Of a stretch of 64,000 bases of DNA, positions 33,565-40,956 are shown piece after piece. Position 1 is the stretch's first letter. Every line of letters starts with the position of its first letter. Position numbers and translations under genes: made by a program. The stretch comes from Streptomyces sp. HM190 (GTDB lineage: Bacteria; Actinomycetota; Actinomycetes; Streptomycetales; Streptomycetaceae): assembly GCF_009857135.1 (NCBI RefSeq), contig NZ_CP047318.1, positions 992,001 through 1,056,000 on the forward strand, given 5' to 3'. The notes under the pieces are model-generated. The model was not told where the DNA came from, did not search any database, and was given only the letters and a program-made list of their open reading frames with translations.

Positions 33565-34458
33565 TCACGGTTCCACCCGCGCGACTCCTCCCGTTTCCAG
33601 GGCCACCCACAGTGCGCCGTCGGGCCCCAGGGTGATCCCGTGCGGCTCGGAGGACGGTGACGGCAGGCTGTACTCGGCTATCTCGCCGCCATCGGTGATG
33701 TGGCCGACGCGGTTGGCTCCCCATTCGGTGAACCAGCATTCCCCGGCGGAGGTCGCGACAATGGCGTGGGGTTTGGCCGTGCGGTCGGGAAGCGGAAATT
33801 CCTCGATCCCGCCGTCCACCGAGATCCTGCCGATCTGGCCCGCCGCGATCTCGACGAACCACAAGGCGGTGCCGTCGCTGGTGATGCCCACGGGTGCTGC
33901 GCCGGCGGTGGGGAGTGGGTGCATCACGATGTCTCCGTGCACGGTGATGCGGCCGACCGCGTTCGCCTGGTTGAGGGTGAACCACAGGGCCCCGTCAGGG
34001 CCTGCGGTGATTGCCGAGGGAAGGGCACCGGCATGGGGAAGCACGAACTCGGTGATCTCTCCCGTGCCGGTGATACGGCCGATACGGTCCGTGTTCATCT
34101 GTGTGAACCACATCGCGCCGTCCGGACCGGCGGTGATACCGAAGGGTCCGCTGCCGGGTGTCGGTACGGGAAAGGACTCCGTTTCACCGTCGGCGGTGAC
34201 CCGGCCGATCCGGTGGTCCTGGAACCGTGTGAACCACAGTGCTCCATCGGGCCCAGGGGTGATGACCGTAGGGCAGCACTCGGACGAGTCCAGGACGTAT
34301 TCGCTGAGTTCGCCGTCGAGGGTGAGACGCGCGATGCGGCCACTGTGCGCGAGGGTGAGCCACAGGGCCCCGTCAGGTCCGGCCGCGATGCCGTAGGGCC
34401 CGGCCCCCTTGTCCGCGACGGGGATCTCCGTAATGGCCTGGGCATCGGAATAACGCAC
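33565..34458 (-). CDS. vgb: Virginiamycin B lyase (streptogramin lyase)
   Basis: The 297-residue seven-bladed propeller has repeated ITAGPDGALWFT motifs (five or six recognisable copies). It matches Vgb in length (about 295-300). His231, His273 and Glu288 fall where the catalytic His, His and Glu of staphylococcal Vgb would fall. Vgb linearises type B streptogramins by a lyase reaction without hydrolysis. AAGGAG lies before GTG 34458. Proteins of this family without proven streptogramin activity are common in Streptomyces, so the drug substrate is inferred. It sits beside integrase and methyltransferase remnants. Confidence 0.8.
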   Translation of the reverse strand: MRYSDAQAITEIPVADKGAGPYGIAAGPDGALWLTLAHSGRIARLTLDGELSEYVLDSSECCPTVITPGPDGALWFTRFQDHRIGRVTADGETESFPVPTPGSGPFGITAGPDGAMWFTQMNTDRIGRITGTGEITEFVLPHAGALPSAITAGPDGALWFTLNQANAVGRITVHGDIVMHPLPTAGAAPVGITSDGTALWFVEIAAGQIGRISVDGGIEEFPLPDRTAKPHAIVATSAGECWFTEWGANRVGHITDGGEIAEYSLPSPSSEPHGITLGPDGALWVALETGGVARVEP

Positions 34459-34789
34459 GACAACTCCTTGTAGGGGTGGGATCGATCAACGTTCCTGACC
34501 AGTGCCGCAGCTCGGTCGCGCACATGGTCGAGCACCACGCCGTCCACGGCGCAGAGAGCGGCCGTTCCACAAGTCCACCGGCGGTGGCGGCCGTCACCGC
34601 GTGCCCGCCGGTGGAGCGGCCCGCCGGCGCGGGGCGGTCCCGGACCGGCGCGGCGACGACGCCATCGGTGTCTCGCCGGTACTGCTCGGGACCGGTGGCG
34701 TCGACCTGACCGCCGAGGTCCACGCCGGACAGGAGTCCCTCCACGACGGGCAGTTCGATCTCTGTCCGGGTCACCACCGCACCCTGTAC
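34459..34789. other. Region without a supported gene
   Basis: Frames here are open but show no coding bias or recognisable domain. It holds the Vgb promoter side (minus strand) and grades into an integrase remnant. Confidence 0.4.
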
Positions 34790-34945
34790 GCGGGAAGACA
34801 GCGAGCGCAACTGCTTTCCTCCGGCCAACCCCTCGCCTCACCCCAGGGCATCGAGGACCTGGACGGCTGGACGCTCCACCGGCTCCGCCATGGTGCCCTC
34901 ACACCAGACGCCGAGGACGGCGCGTCCACGCCGGAGCTTCCCTCA
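34790..34945 (+). pseudogene. Tyrosine recombinase (integrase) remnant
   Basis: The frame reads LDGWTLHRLRHGALTPDAED followed by GASTPELP. This matches the conserved box II of phage-type integrases (GWTLHQLRHSALTHLAEDG), with the catalytic Arg and His preserved. Neither the N-terminal domain nor the final Tyr is present. It is a short scar of an integrated element. Confidence 0.65.
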
Positions 34946-34949
34946 TCCC

Positions 34950-35275
34950 CGGCCAGTTCGGGGGTTTCCGTCCCCACGCGGTCAGCAGGCCGGCGGAGCG
35001 GGCGGCGCACTCCTCGGAGTCCGGGTACCGGACCGCCTCGTCGAGGTCCCCATCGTCGACGAGACCGGTGGCGGGCATCGCCGCTCTGCTCCGCTGCCAC
35101 GTGTCCGCCCAGAAGCGGCTGACGGGGCCGCCCGGAAGCAGGGGCGGCACGCGGACCTCGGCGGCCACGTGCCCGAGCCCCGCCGCCCGCAGCAGGTGCG
35201 GGTACGACGGCACCCAGGAGACGTCGGTCCCGATGGTGGCCCGCAGTCCCTTCCACATCGCCCGCATCACCCGGC
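34950..35275 (-). pseudogene. SAM methyltransferase, C-terminal remnant
   Basis: The minus frame reads IGTDVSWVPSYPHLLRAAGL, then PGGPVSRFWADTWQRSRAAM, and ends LLTAWGRKP. This is the terminal part of class I methyltransferases of the 'VGTDMGW...L..AGL..V.AE...' group. The SAM-binding N-terminal half is gone. It abuts the integrase remnant. Confidence 0.6.
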
Positions 35276-35430
35276 CGTACGGGGTGTCGGGGCCCGGTCG
35301 CCGGTCACGGTGACCAGTCGGCCACCACGGAGGCCCGGTACGGCGACGGCGGCAACGCCGGGCAGACCGGCTGGACTCCGTTCCAGGGGTTCAACAAGGC
35401 GTTCTCGCACGCCGGGCGGGGCAGCAGGGT
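35276..35430. other. Unassigned stretch beside the LacI gene
   Basis: The plus frame contains a peptide RYGDGGNAGQTGWTPFQGFN followed by KAFSHAGRG, which looks protein-like. It has no start or identifiable family. It may be another gene remnant. Confidence 0.3.
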
Positions 35431-36519
35431 TCACTGCTCCTTGGGCGGGGCCGTGCTCTCGCGGAGGGTGAGGGTGGTCGCGATCTCCAGTCCGACCTGC
35501 GACAGCTCCTCACCGCGGCCGAGGGCGAGCGCCAGTTCGGTGGCGGCGCTCGCCATCTCGGCGAGGGGCTGGTGGACGGTGGTCAGGGGCGGATCCATCC
35601 ACGCGACAGCCGGCACGTCGTCGAAGCCCACCACGCTGAGGTCGTCCGGGACACGCAACCCGAGTTCGCGGGCGGCCTGGTAGACACCGACCGCCTGCAT
35701 GTCGTTCGCGGTGAACACGGCGGTGGGCCGGTCGGGCCGGGACAGCAACTCCCGTGCGGCCTCGTACCCGTGCTCACGGGTGAGCTGGGTCCTGACCACC
35801 AGGCGGGGTTCCGTGGGCAGGCCGGCCTCCGCGAGGGCGGAGGTGTAGCCGGACAGCCGGGCGAGGCAGAAGGCGTGGTCGGGTCCGCTGATCATGGCGA
35901 TGCGCCGGTGCCCGAGGCCGATGAGGTGCCGGGTCGCCGCCTGGCCGCCCCGCCAGTTCGTGGCGCCCACGAAGGGCACGTCGTCGGGCAGTTCCTCGAT
36001 CGGGTCGAAGACGACGAACGGGATGCCCCGCGCCCTCAGTTGCCCGCGTTCCGCCTCGGAGAGCTGCGCCACCGACAGGACGCACCGGGGGCGCCGGCCG
36101 ACGGTGTCCTCGATGGTCGTGCCGGAGGTGTCGTGCAGGCCGAACTCCGACACCAGCACGCCGATCCGGTTCTTGCGGGCCACCCGCTCGACCCCGCGGA
36201 TGATCTCCACGGCCCACATGCTCTCCAGTTCGCGGAACACCAGTTCCACGAGATTGCTGCGGTTCTTGGGCGGCTTGCGGTAGCCGTGCTGGTGGATCAG
36301 CTGCTCCACGCGGGCCCGTGTCTCGTCCGACACCCCGGACCGGCCGTTGAGCACCTTCGACACGGTGGGTACGGAGACGCCCGCGGACTCGGCGATGTAC
36401 GCGATCGTCACCGATGCGGGTCCCTCGCCGCGCTCCCCGTGGCCCTCCGTCGAAGGTTGTCCCGCTCGGTTGTCCGGCACGGTCGCCCTCTCTCCTGCCC
36501 TGGCCTGCTGCCCCGCCAT
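35431..36519 (-). CDS. LacI-family regulator
   Basis: The 362-residue protein has a LacI HTH at about residues 37-85 (VTIAYIAESAGVSVPTVSKV, LNGRSGVSDETRARVEQ), preceded by an unusual 35-residue leader; translation may begin lower. The sugar-binding domain follows (about 95-350) with VFTANDMQAVGVYQAA and VPDDLSVVGFDDVPAVAWMD. No sugar operon adjoins it, so its target is elsewhere or lost. It is oriented against the flanking integrase scar. Confidence 0.88.
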   Translation of the reverse strand: MAGQQARAGERATVPDNRAGQPSTEGHGERGEGPASVTIAYIAESAGVSVPTVSKVLNGRSGVSDETRARVEQLIHQHGYRKPPKNRSNLVELVFRELESMWAVEIIRGVERVARKNRIGVLVSEFGLHDTSGTTIEDTVGRRPRCVLSVAQLSEAERGQLRARGIPFVVFDPIEELPDDVPFVGATNWRGGQAATRHLIGLGHRRIAMISGPDHAFCLARLSGYTSALAEAGLPTEPRLVVRTQLTREHGYEAARELLSRPDRPTAVFTANDMQAVGVYQAARELGLRVPDDLSVVGFDDVPAVAWMDPPLTTVHQPLAEMASAATELALALGRGEELSQVGLEIATTLTLRESTAPPKEQ

Positions 36520-36559
36520 TCTGGCACCTCGCGCCGGGGACCGGTCGTCGTCCGGCGCG

Positions 36560-36586
36560 CGGCGGCCGACGGCCCGTCGGCCGCCG
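36560..36586 (-). terminator. Strong hairpin after the MEDS-HATPase gene
   Basis: A 12-bp perfect stem (36560-36571 with 36575-36586) with a 3-base loop lies 44 bases after the stop of the minus-strand gene ending at 36631. Confidence 0.65.
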
Positions 36587-36630
36587 GACGCGGCCCGCGG
36601 TCAGCGGTCAGCGGTCGCGGCGGTCTCGGG

Positions 36631-37560
36631 TCAGCGGTCGAGGTGGATGCGGACGGTGGTGCCGTCGGGCGCGGTGTGGAGGCGGACGAGGTCGGCGACG
36701 TGGTGGACCAGCAGCAGTCCGCGTCCGCCGGGTTGGTCGCGTGCCGGGGGCCTGCGGCCGGCCAGCGGGTCGGTCAGCCGCCCGAGGTCGTGTACCTCGC
36801 AGACGATCTGTCCGCCCTCGGACCAGATCCGCAGCGTCCCCGAACCACCGCCGTGGACCACGGAGTTGGTGGTCAGCTCCGCGACCGCCAGCGTCAGGTC
36901 GTGCATCCGCGCCTCCCCCAGACCGAGCCGCCGGGCCTCCCGCACCGCGAACGCGCGGGCCCACGGCAGCGCCTCCGCGTCGAACGACAGGGCCGCCGCT
37001 CCGGGCGGGCCGCCGAGGGGCTGGTTGCAGCGGGCGACGACCTCCTCGGGGTCGTAGGCGGTGCTGGGCCGTGCGACGCCGGAGTCGATGACGACGGGAT
37101 GCGTGGCGCGGGCGTCGCCGAGGACCGCCGGGGCCAGGGCGTCCGCGTCGTACGGGCAGAGGATCGTCACCTCGCGGTCCTGGAACGCCGTGTTGATGAG
37201 GGCCTCGTGCAGGACGCACGCCGGGTACTCCGCCGCCGAGCGGCCGGCCCAGATCGGCTCCCCGACGATGCGCGCCCGGCGGCCCGGGTGGGCGTCGGCG
37301 AAGGCGCGCAGGACGCCGGGGATGATGCGCCCGGGGTTGCGGCCCACCCGCGTCATGTCGAGGAACTCGACCCCGGCGGCGTCGGCACCCAGCCCGGCCT
37401 CGACGAGGGCGAGGCGGGGACCCGGCACGGCGACGGCGACGGCCTCCCCGGCGGCCAGGCCCTCGCGGAGGAACGGCACGGTGCCCGCCAGGTACTGCTC
37501 CGCACCCCGGTAGAACAGCGCCGGGTGCGCGAAGGATGCTCGGTCGGCGGCGGTGGTCAT
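36631..37560 (-). CDS. MEDS-domain HATPase regulatory protein
   Basis: The 309-residue product has an N-terminal MEDS domain (about 10-170: FAHPALFYRGAEQYLAGTVP, then FLDMTRVGRNPGRIIPGVLR). A GHKL ATPase follows (about 195-308): LTLAVAELTTNSVVHGGGSG N-box and DQPGGRGLLLVHHVADLVRL. Streptomyces uses such soluble fusion proteins in anti-sigma-like signalling. The MEDS part is thought to sense small molecules in other proteins. An upstream STAS gene lies 11 bp away, suggesting an operon. Confidence 0.85.
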   Translation of the reverse strand: MTTAADRASFAHPALFYRGAEQYLAGTVPFLREGLAAGEAVAVAVPGPRLALVEAGLGADAAGVEFLDMTRVGRNPGRIIPGVLRAFADAHPGRRARIVGEPIWAGRSAAEYPACVLHEALINTAFQDREVTILCPYDADALAPAVLGDARATHPVVIDSGVARPSTAYDPEEVVARCNQPLGGPPGAAALSFDAEALPWARAFAVREARRLGLGEARMHDLTLAVAELTTNSVVHGGGSGTLRIWSEGGQIVCEVHDLGRLTDPLAGRRPPARDQPGGRGLLLVHHVADLVRLHTAPDGTTVRIHLDR

Positions 37561-37571
37561 CGCTCAGCCAC

Positions 37572-37916
37572 CTAGATCGTCGCGAGGCCGGGCCAGAACA
37601 GGTCGAGGATGCGCGTCAGCTCCGGCGGCGGACGGTGCACGACGATACGGCCGGTGGTCAGCCGCTGCGCGGTGACGGCGAGCACCGCCGCGCCGCCGAC
37701 GTCGATGGACATCAGCCCCGACAGCTCCACGTGGGAGACGTCGCCATGGCTGCTCGCCACCTTCCTCAGGGCCTGTTCCCAGGACGGACGGGTGATCACG
37801 TTGATCTCTCCAGCGGCACGGATCCCGGGACGGCCGGACAACGAACGGATCTCCAGCGCGGCGCCCCCGGGCCGCGGTGCGAAGGCCGTCCCGTCCTCGC
37901 CGTCGTCGACATCCAC
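37572..37916 (-). CDS. STAS-domain protein (anti-anti-sigma type)
   Basis: The 114-residue STAS protein ends with PPPELTRILDLFWPGLATI. The helix before it has ELSGLMSIDVGGAAVLAVTA, where the usual D-S-S/G phosphosite reads SIDVGG, so the Ser is displaced or lost. It may be an unphosphorylatable or differently controlled antagonist. GTG 37916 has AGGGAGG 4 bases upstream; the longer frame to 38285 includes the 163-bp element and is unlikely. Confidence 0.75.
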   Translation of the reverse strand: MDVDDGEDGTAFAPRPGGAALEIRSLSGRPGIRAAGEINVITRPSWEQALRKVASSHGDVSHVELSGLMSIDVGGAAVLAVTAQRLTTGRIVVHRPPPELTRILDLFWPGLATI

Positions 37917-38171
37917 GTTCCCTCCCTGCGTCGCGTACCGGGGACGACGCTCCTCCGTCGCGCCGCTCACCGCGCCCCGGAAACGACAGTCCGAAAGACA
38001 CGTCATCGTATAACCCACCGGTCCGGCGGCCCTGCGAGGGAGCCGGGCCCGCACGGCGCGGGACGATCCACTCCTACGCCTGACCACGCGGCACGGAAAC
38101 GGCGCGGACCCGCCGGGCACCCCCGGGTCCGCGCCACCGGGCCACCGGGGTGGCCGGGGGCCCGACGTCCA

Positions 38172-38334
38172 GCGCCGCGGCAGGCAACGTTCGCCCGTCG
38201 AGGAGCGGCGTCCGGTACGTGCTCGCGGCGTGCCGGGCGCACGTCCTCGTACTGGACGTACTCGGGCTTGTGCCCGGTGCGGCAAGAGCGCGTGCCGGGC
38301 GTCGCGACGGGGCGAACGTTGCCCGTCGCGGCAC
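38172..38334 (-). repeat. 163-bp element, copy 2 (opposite orientation)
   Basis: Same length as copy 1 and about 91% identical. Its outer end includes the stop codon (TAG) of the phosphatase gene ending at 38334, so the element is fused to the 3' end of that gene and its hairpin-prone ends could act on that transcript. The CTAG at this border is rare in such GC-rich DNA. Left and right borders differ from copy 1, so no clear target duplication is seen. Confidence 0.8.
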
Positions 38335-40880
38335 TAGTCCACCCGTACGCCCACGATGCAGGTGTCGTCGTCCGTGTCCGACTTGCTGTAGGTGAGCAGG
38401 CGGTCCAGCTGCTGGTCCAGTGTGGGCGGGACCGTGCTCGCGGCCGTCAGCAGCTGGGCCAGCGACTCCTCCACGGAACGGTCGCGGCGCTCGATCAGAC
38501 CGTCCGTATACATCAACAAGGTGTCGTCGACGGCCAGCTGGACCTCGTGCTCCTCGTACGCCGCCTCGGGCACGGCGCCGAGCAGCAGGCCCTTGACCAG
38601 GGGCAGCGGTGCCGCCTCGCCGTCACGCACGAGGACGGGCGGCAGATGGCCGGCCCTCGCCCAGCGCAGGGTACGGACCTCGGGGTCGTACAGGCCGCAG
38701 ACCGCCGTGGCGGTGACGGCACCGTTCAGGTGGTGGGCCACCATGTTCAGCCAGGACAGCAGTTGGGCCGGTCCGGCGCCCGTCACGGCGAGGCCGCGCA
38801 GCGCGTTGCGCAGGACGACCATGCTGGTGGCCGCCTCGATGCCGTGTCCGGCGACGTCCCCCACGCACAGCAGCACCAGCCGGGACGGCAGCACGACCGC
38901 GTCGTACCAGTCGCCGCCGACCAGGTTCTGCGTCTCCGCGGGCCGGTAGCGCACGGCCACGCGCAGTCCGGGGGCCTCCAGGGGGGCCTGCGCGGGCGGC
39001 ATGATCGCGTGCTGGAGCTGGAGGGTCAGCCGGTCGCGTTCGCTCGCCTGCTGCTCGGTGTGGGCGAGCTGGTCACGGGTCGCGGCGAGGGCGACCTCCG
39101 TCCAGTGCTGGGCGGAGATGTCCTGGTAGGCGCCCCGGACGACGAACAGCCGCCCGTCGGAGTCGAGGACCGGTTCGGCCACCACGCGGATGTGCCGGGT
39201 GACGCCGTCGGGCCGCTGGAGCCGGAACGCCGTGGACGCGGGACGGCGGTGGTGCAGCAGGGTGCGCAGGAACCTGCCGATGGCGACGGCGTCGTCGGGA
39301 TGGGCGTGGGCGGGCAGTTGCTCCAGCGGGACCGGGCCGCCGACGGCGGGCTTGCCGTAGAGGCTGTAGAGCTGCCCGTTCCAGGTGATCTCGCCGGTGA
39401 GGAGGTTCTCCTCGAAGCCGCCGATGCGGCCGAGGCGCTGGGCGTGCTGGAGCAGGCTCGCCAGGCGCGCCGTCTCGTCCTCTATCCGCCAGATGAGCAG
39501 GACGCTGCCCCCGTGGCGGCTGATGTTGACGTCGGCGACCGCCGCCAGCGGAACGTCGTCCACGAGGGCGGTCAGCCTCATGCGGTGGGCGCGGAACGGC
39601 TCGCCCGTGGCGTAGACCCGTTCGACCTGGCCGAAGAGTTCGCTGTCGCCGGCGGCCATCGGGTAGGCCTCCAGCAGCAGGGCGCCGTTGACCGCGCTGC
39701 GGGGGCGGCCCGCCGGGTCGAGGAAGCGCCGGTTGACGTGGTGGATGCGGAAGTCGACCAGTTCCCCGTCGGCGTCCAGGTGCGGGACGAGCACCAGCGC
39801 GGGGTCGTGGAGGCCGTCGGCCAGATCCATCAGTTCGGCGACGGCCGGCAGGACACCGGGGCGGGTGTCCGCGTCGGGCCGGCGCGGGACGTACGTCTCC
39901 AGCGTGTGCGCGCACAGCTCGGCCAGGGCCTCCACCTGGCGGACGATCTGCGGGGGCTGGGGCTCCAGCGGCGTCGGCCAGACGATCTCCAGCACGCCGT
40001 GGATACGGCCCCCGGTGCCCGCGGGGAGGGCGACGCGGCCTCCGTCGGGGTGCTGGTGCCGGCCGATGGACGGCAGCCCCGTCTCCGACAGACAGCCGAT
40101 CCACTGGCCCGTCCGCTCGCCGAGTCCGCGGCGTGCCACCGTCGCCACGCCCGGCGGCACGTACCGCCAGCGGCCGGCCTCCGCCGCGGAGAACCCGGCG
40201 CTGCCCGCCAGGCTGAGGGAACCGTCGGCGTCCAGCGCCCAGATGGCGACGGCCTCCGCGCCGAGCGGTGTCAGGGCGTGTTCGAGCAGGGAGTCGGCCA
40301 CGGCCTGCGCGTCGTCCGCGGCCAGCGCGCCGCTCTCGGCGGTCCGCAGCCGTACCGCGACGGAGTCGTCCCCGGGGTCGGTGGTGTCGCCGCGGCGCGC
40401 CGTGGTCGCGAGGAACGCGGTCGTCACCTCCGAGAGCCGGTCGCGCGAGGCCTGGTTGATGACCTCGACGGCGAACTCCAGCGGGGTCACGCCCGCCTGT
40501 TCGGTCAGCTCGGCCAGTTGCCGTGCCGCCTGCGCGGGTCCGCAGCGGAGGCGCTCGACGAGGATGCCCTTGGCCAGCTCGACCAGGGCACGGCCGTCGG
40601 CCTCCGCCTGGGCGACCTGCACCTCGCGGCGCAGTCGCTCCACGGTCGCGGCGAGCCGCCCCACCGGGGAGGACTCCCCTGCGGCGTGGTCTTCGTCCGG
40701 GCCGGTGACGGCCACCGCGCTGTCGTCCGGGACCCGGTCGGCGGGGGTCCGGGCGACGGTCGTCCCGGCGGGCCGGCCCGGGGCGAGCAGGTCGGTGGCC
40801 GCCGCCGGGTCGGCGGCGGGCGGCTCGCCCGTCGGGACGCCGGGGTCCGGCGGTTCGGTGGGCTGGAGGAGGTTGCTCAC
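38334..40880 (-). CDS. SpoIIE-type phosphatase with ANTAR-like, GAF and PAS regions
   Basis: The 848-residue multi-domain product has an ANTAR-like helical domain (about 85-155: GRALVELAKGILVERLRCGP), then a GAF (about 180-340), PAS-type sensor region (about 360-600: LGRIGGFEENLLTGEITWNG with an aromatic PAS core) and a C-terminal PP2C/SpoIIE phosphatase (about 640-845: GGDWYDAVVLPSRLVLLCVGD, MYTDGLIERRD). ANTAR usually binds RNA in antiterminators, so its fusion to a phosphatase is interesting. GTG 40880 is preferred; a longer start at 40982 would overlap the kinase gene. It ends at the 163-bp element. Confidence 0.8.
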   Translation of the reverse strand: MSNLLQPTEPPDPGVPTGEPPAADPAAATDLLAPGRPAGTTVARTPADRVPDDSAVAVTGPDEDHAAGESSPVGRLAATVERLRREVQVAQAEADGRALVELAKGILVERLRCGPAQAARQLAELTEQAGVTPLEFAVEVINQASRDRLSEVTTAFLATTARRGDTTDPGDDSVAVRLRTAESGALAADDAQAVADSLLEHALTPLGAEAVAIWALDADGSLSLAGSAGFSAAEAGRWRYVPPGVATVARRGLGERTGQWIGCLSETGLPSIGRHQHPDGGRVALPAGTGGRIHGVLEIVWPTPLEPQPPQIVRQVEALAELCAHTLETYVPRRPDADTRPGVLPAVAELMDLADGLHDPALVLVPHLDADGELVDFRIHHVNRRFLDPAGRPRSAVNGALLLEAYPMAAGDSELFGQVERVYATGEPFRAHRMRLTALVDDVPLAAVADVNISRHGGSVLLIWRIEDETARLASLLQHAQRLGRIGGFEENLLTGEITWNGQLYSLYGKPAVGGPVPLEQLPAHAHPDDAVAIGRFLRTLLHHRRPASTAFRLQRPDGVTRHIRVVAEPVLDSDGRLFVVRGAYQDISAQHWTEVALAATRDQLAHTEQQASERDRLTLQLQHAIMPPAQAPLEAPGLRVAVRYRPAETQNLVGGDWYDAVVLPSRLVLLCVGDVAGHGIEAATSMVVLRNALRGLAVTGAGPAQLLSWLNMVAHHLNGAVTATAVCGLYDPEVRTLRWARAGHLPPVLVRDGEAAPLPLVKGLLLGAVPEAAYEEHEVQLAVDDTLLMYTDGLIERRDRSVEESLAQLLTAASTVPPTLDQQLDRLLTYSKSDTDDDTCIVGVRVD

Positions 40881-40956
40881 GGTTGGCCTGTTCCTGGGCT
40901 CGGGCGTCCGGGGACGCCGGGCGGTCGGCTGGTGGGCACGGCGGGGCGGTCCCCCC

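Noticed and set aside
38003..38242. Small minus ORF beside copy 2 of the element
   Set aside because: It is mostly element sequence plus random GC-rich filler, with no start signal.
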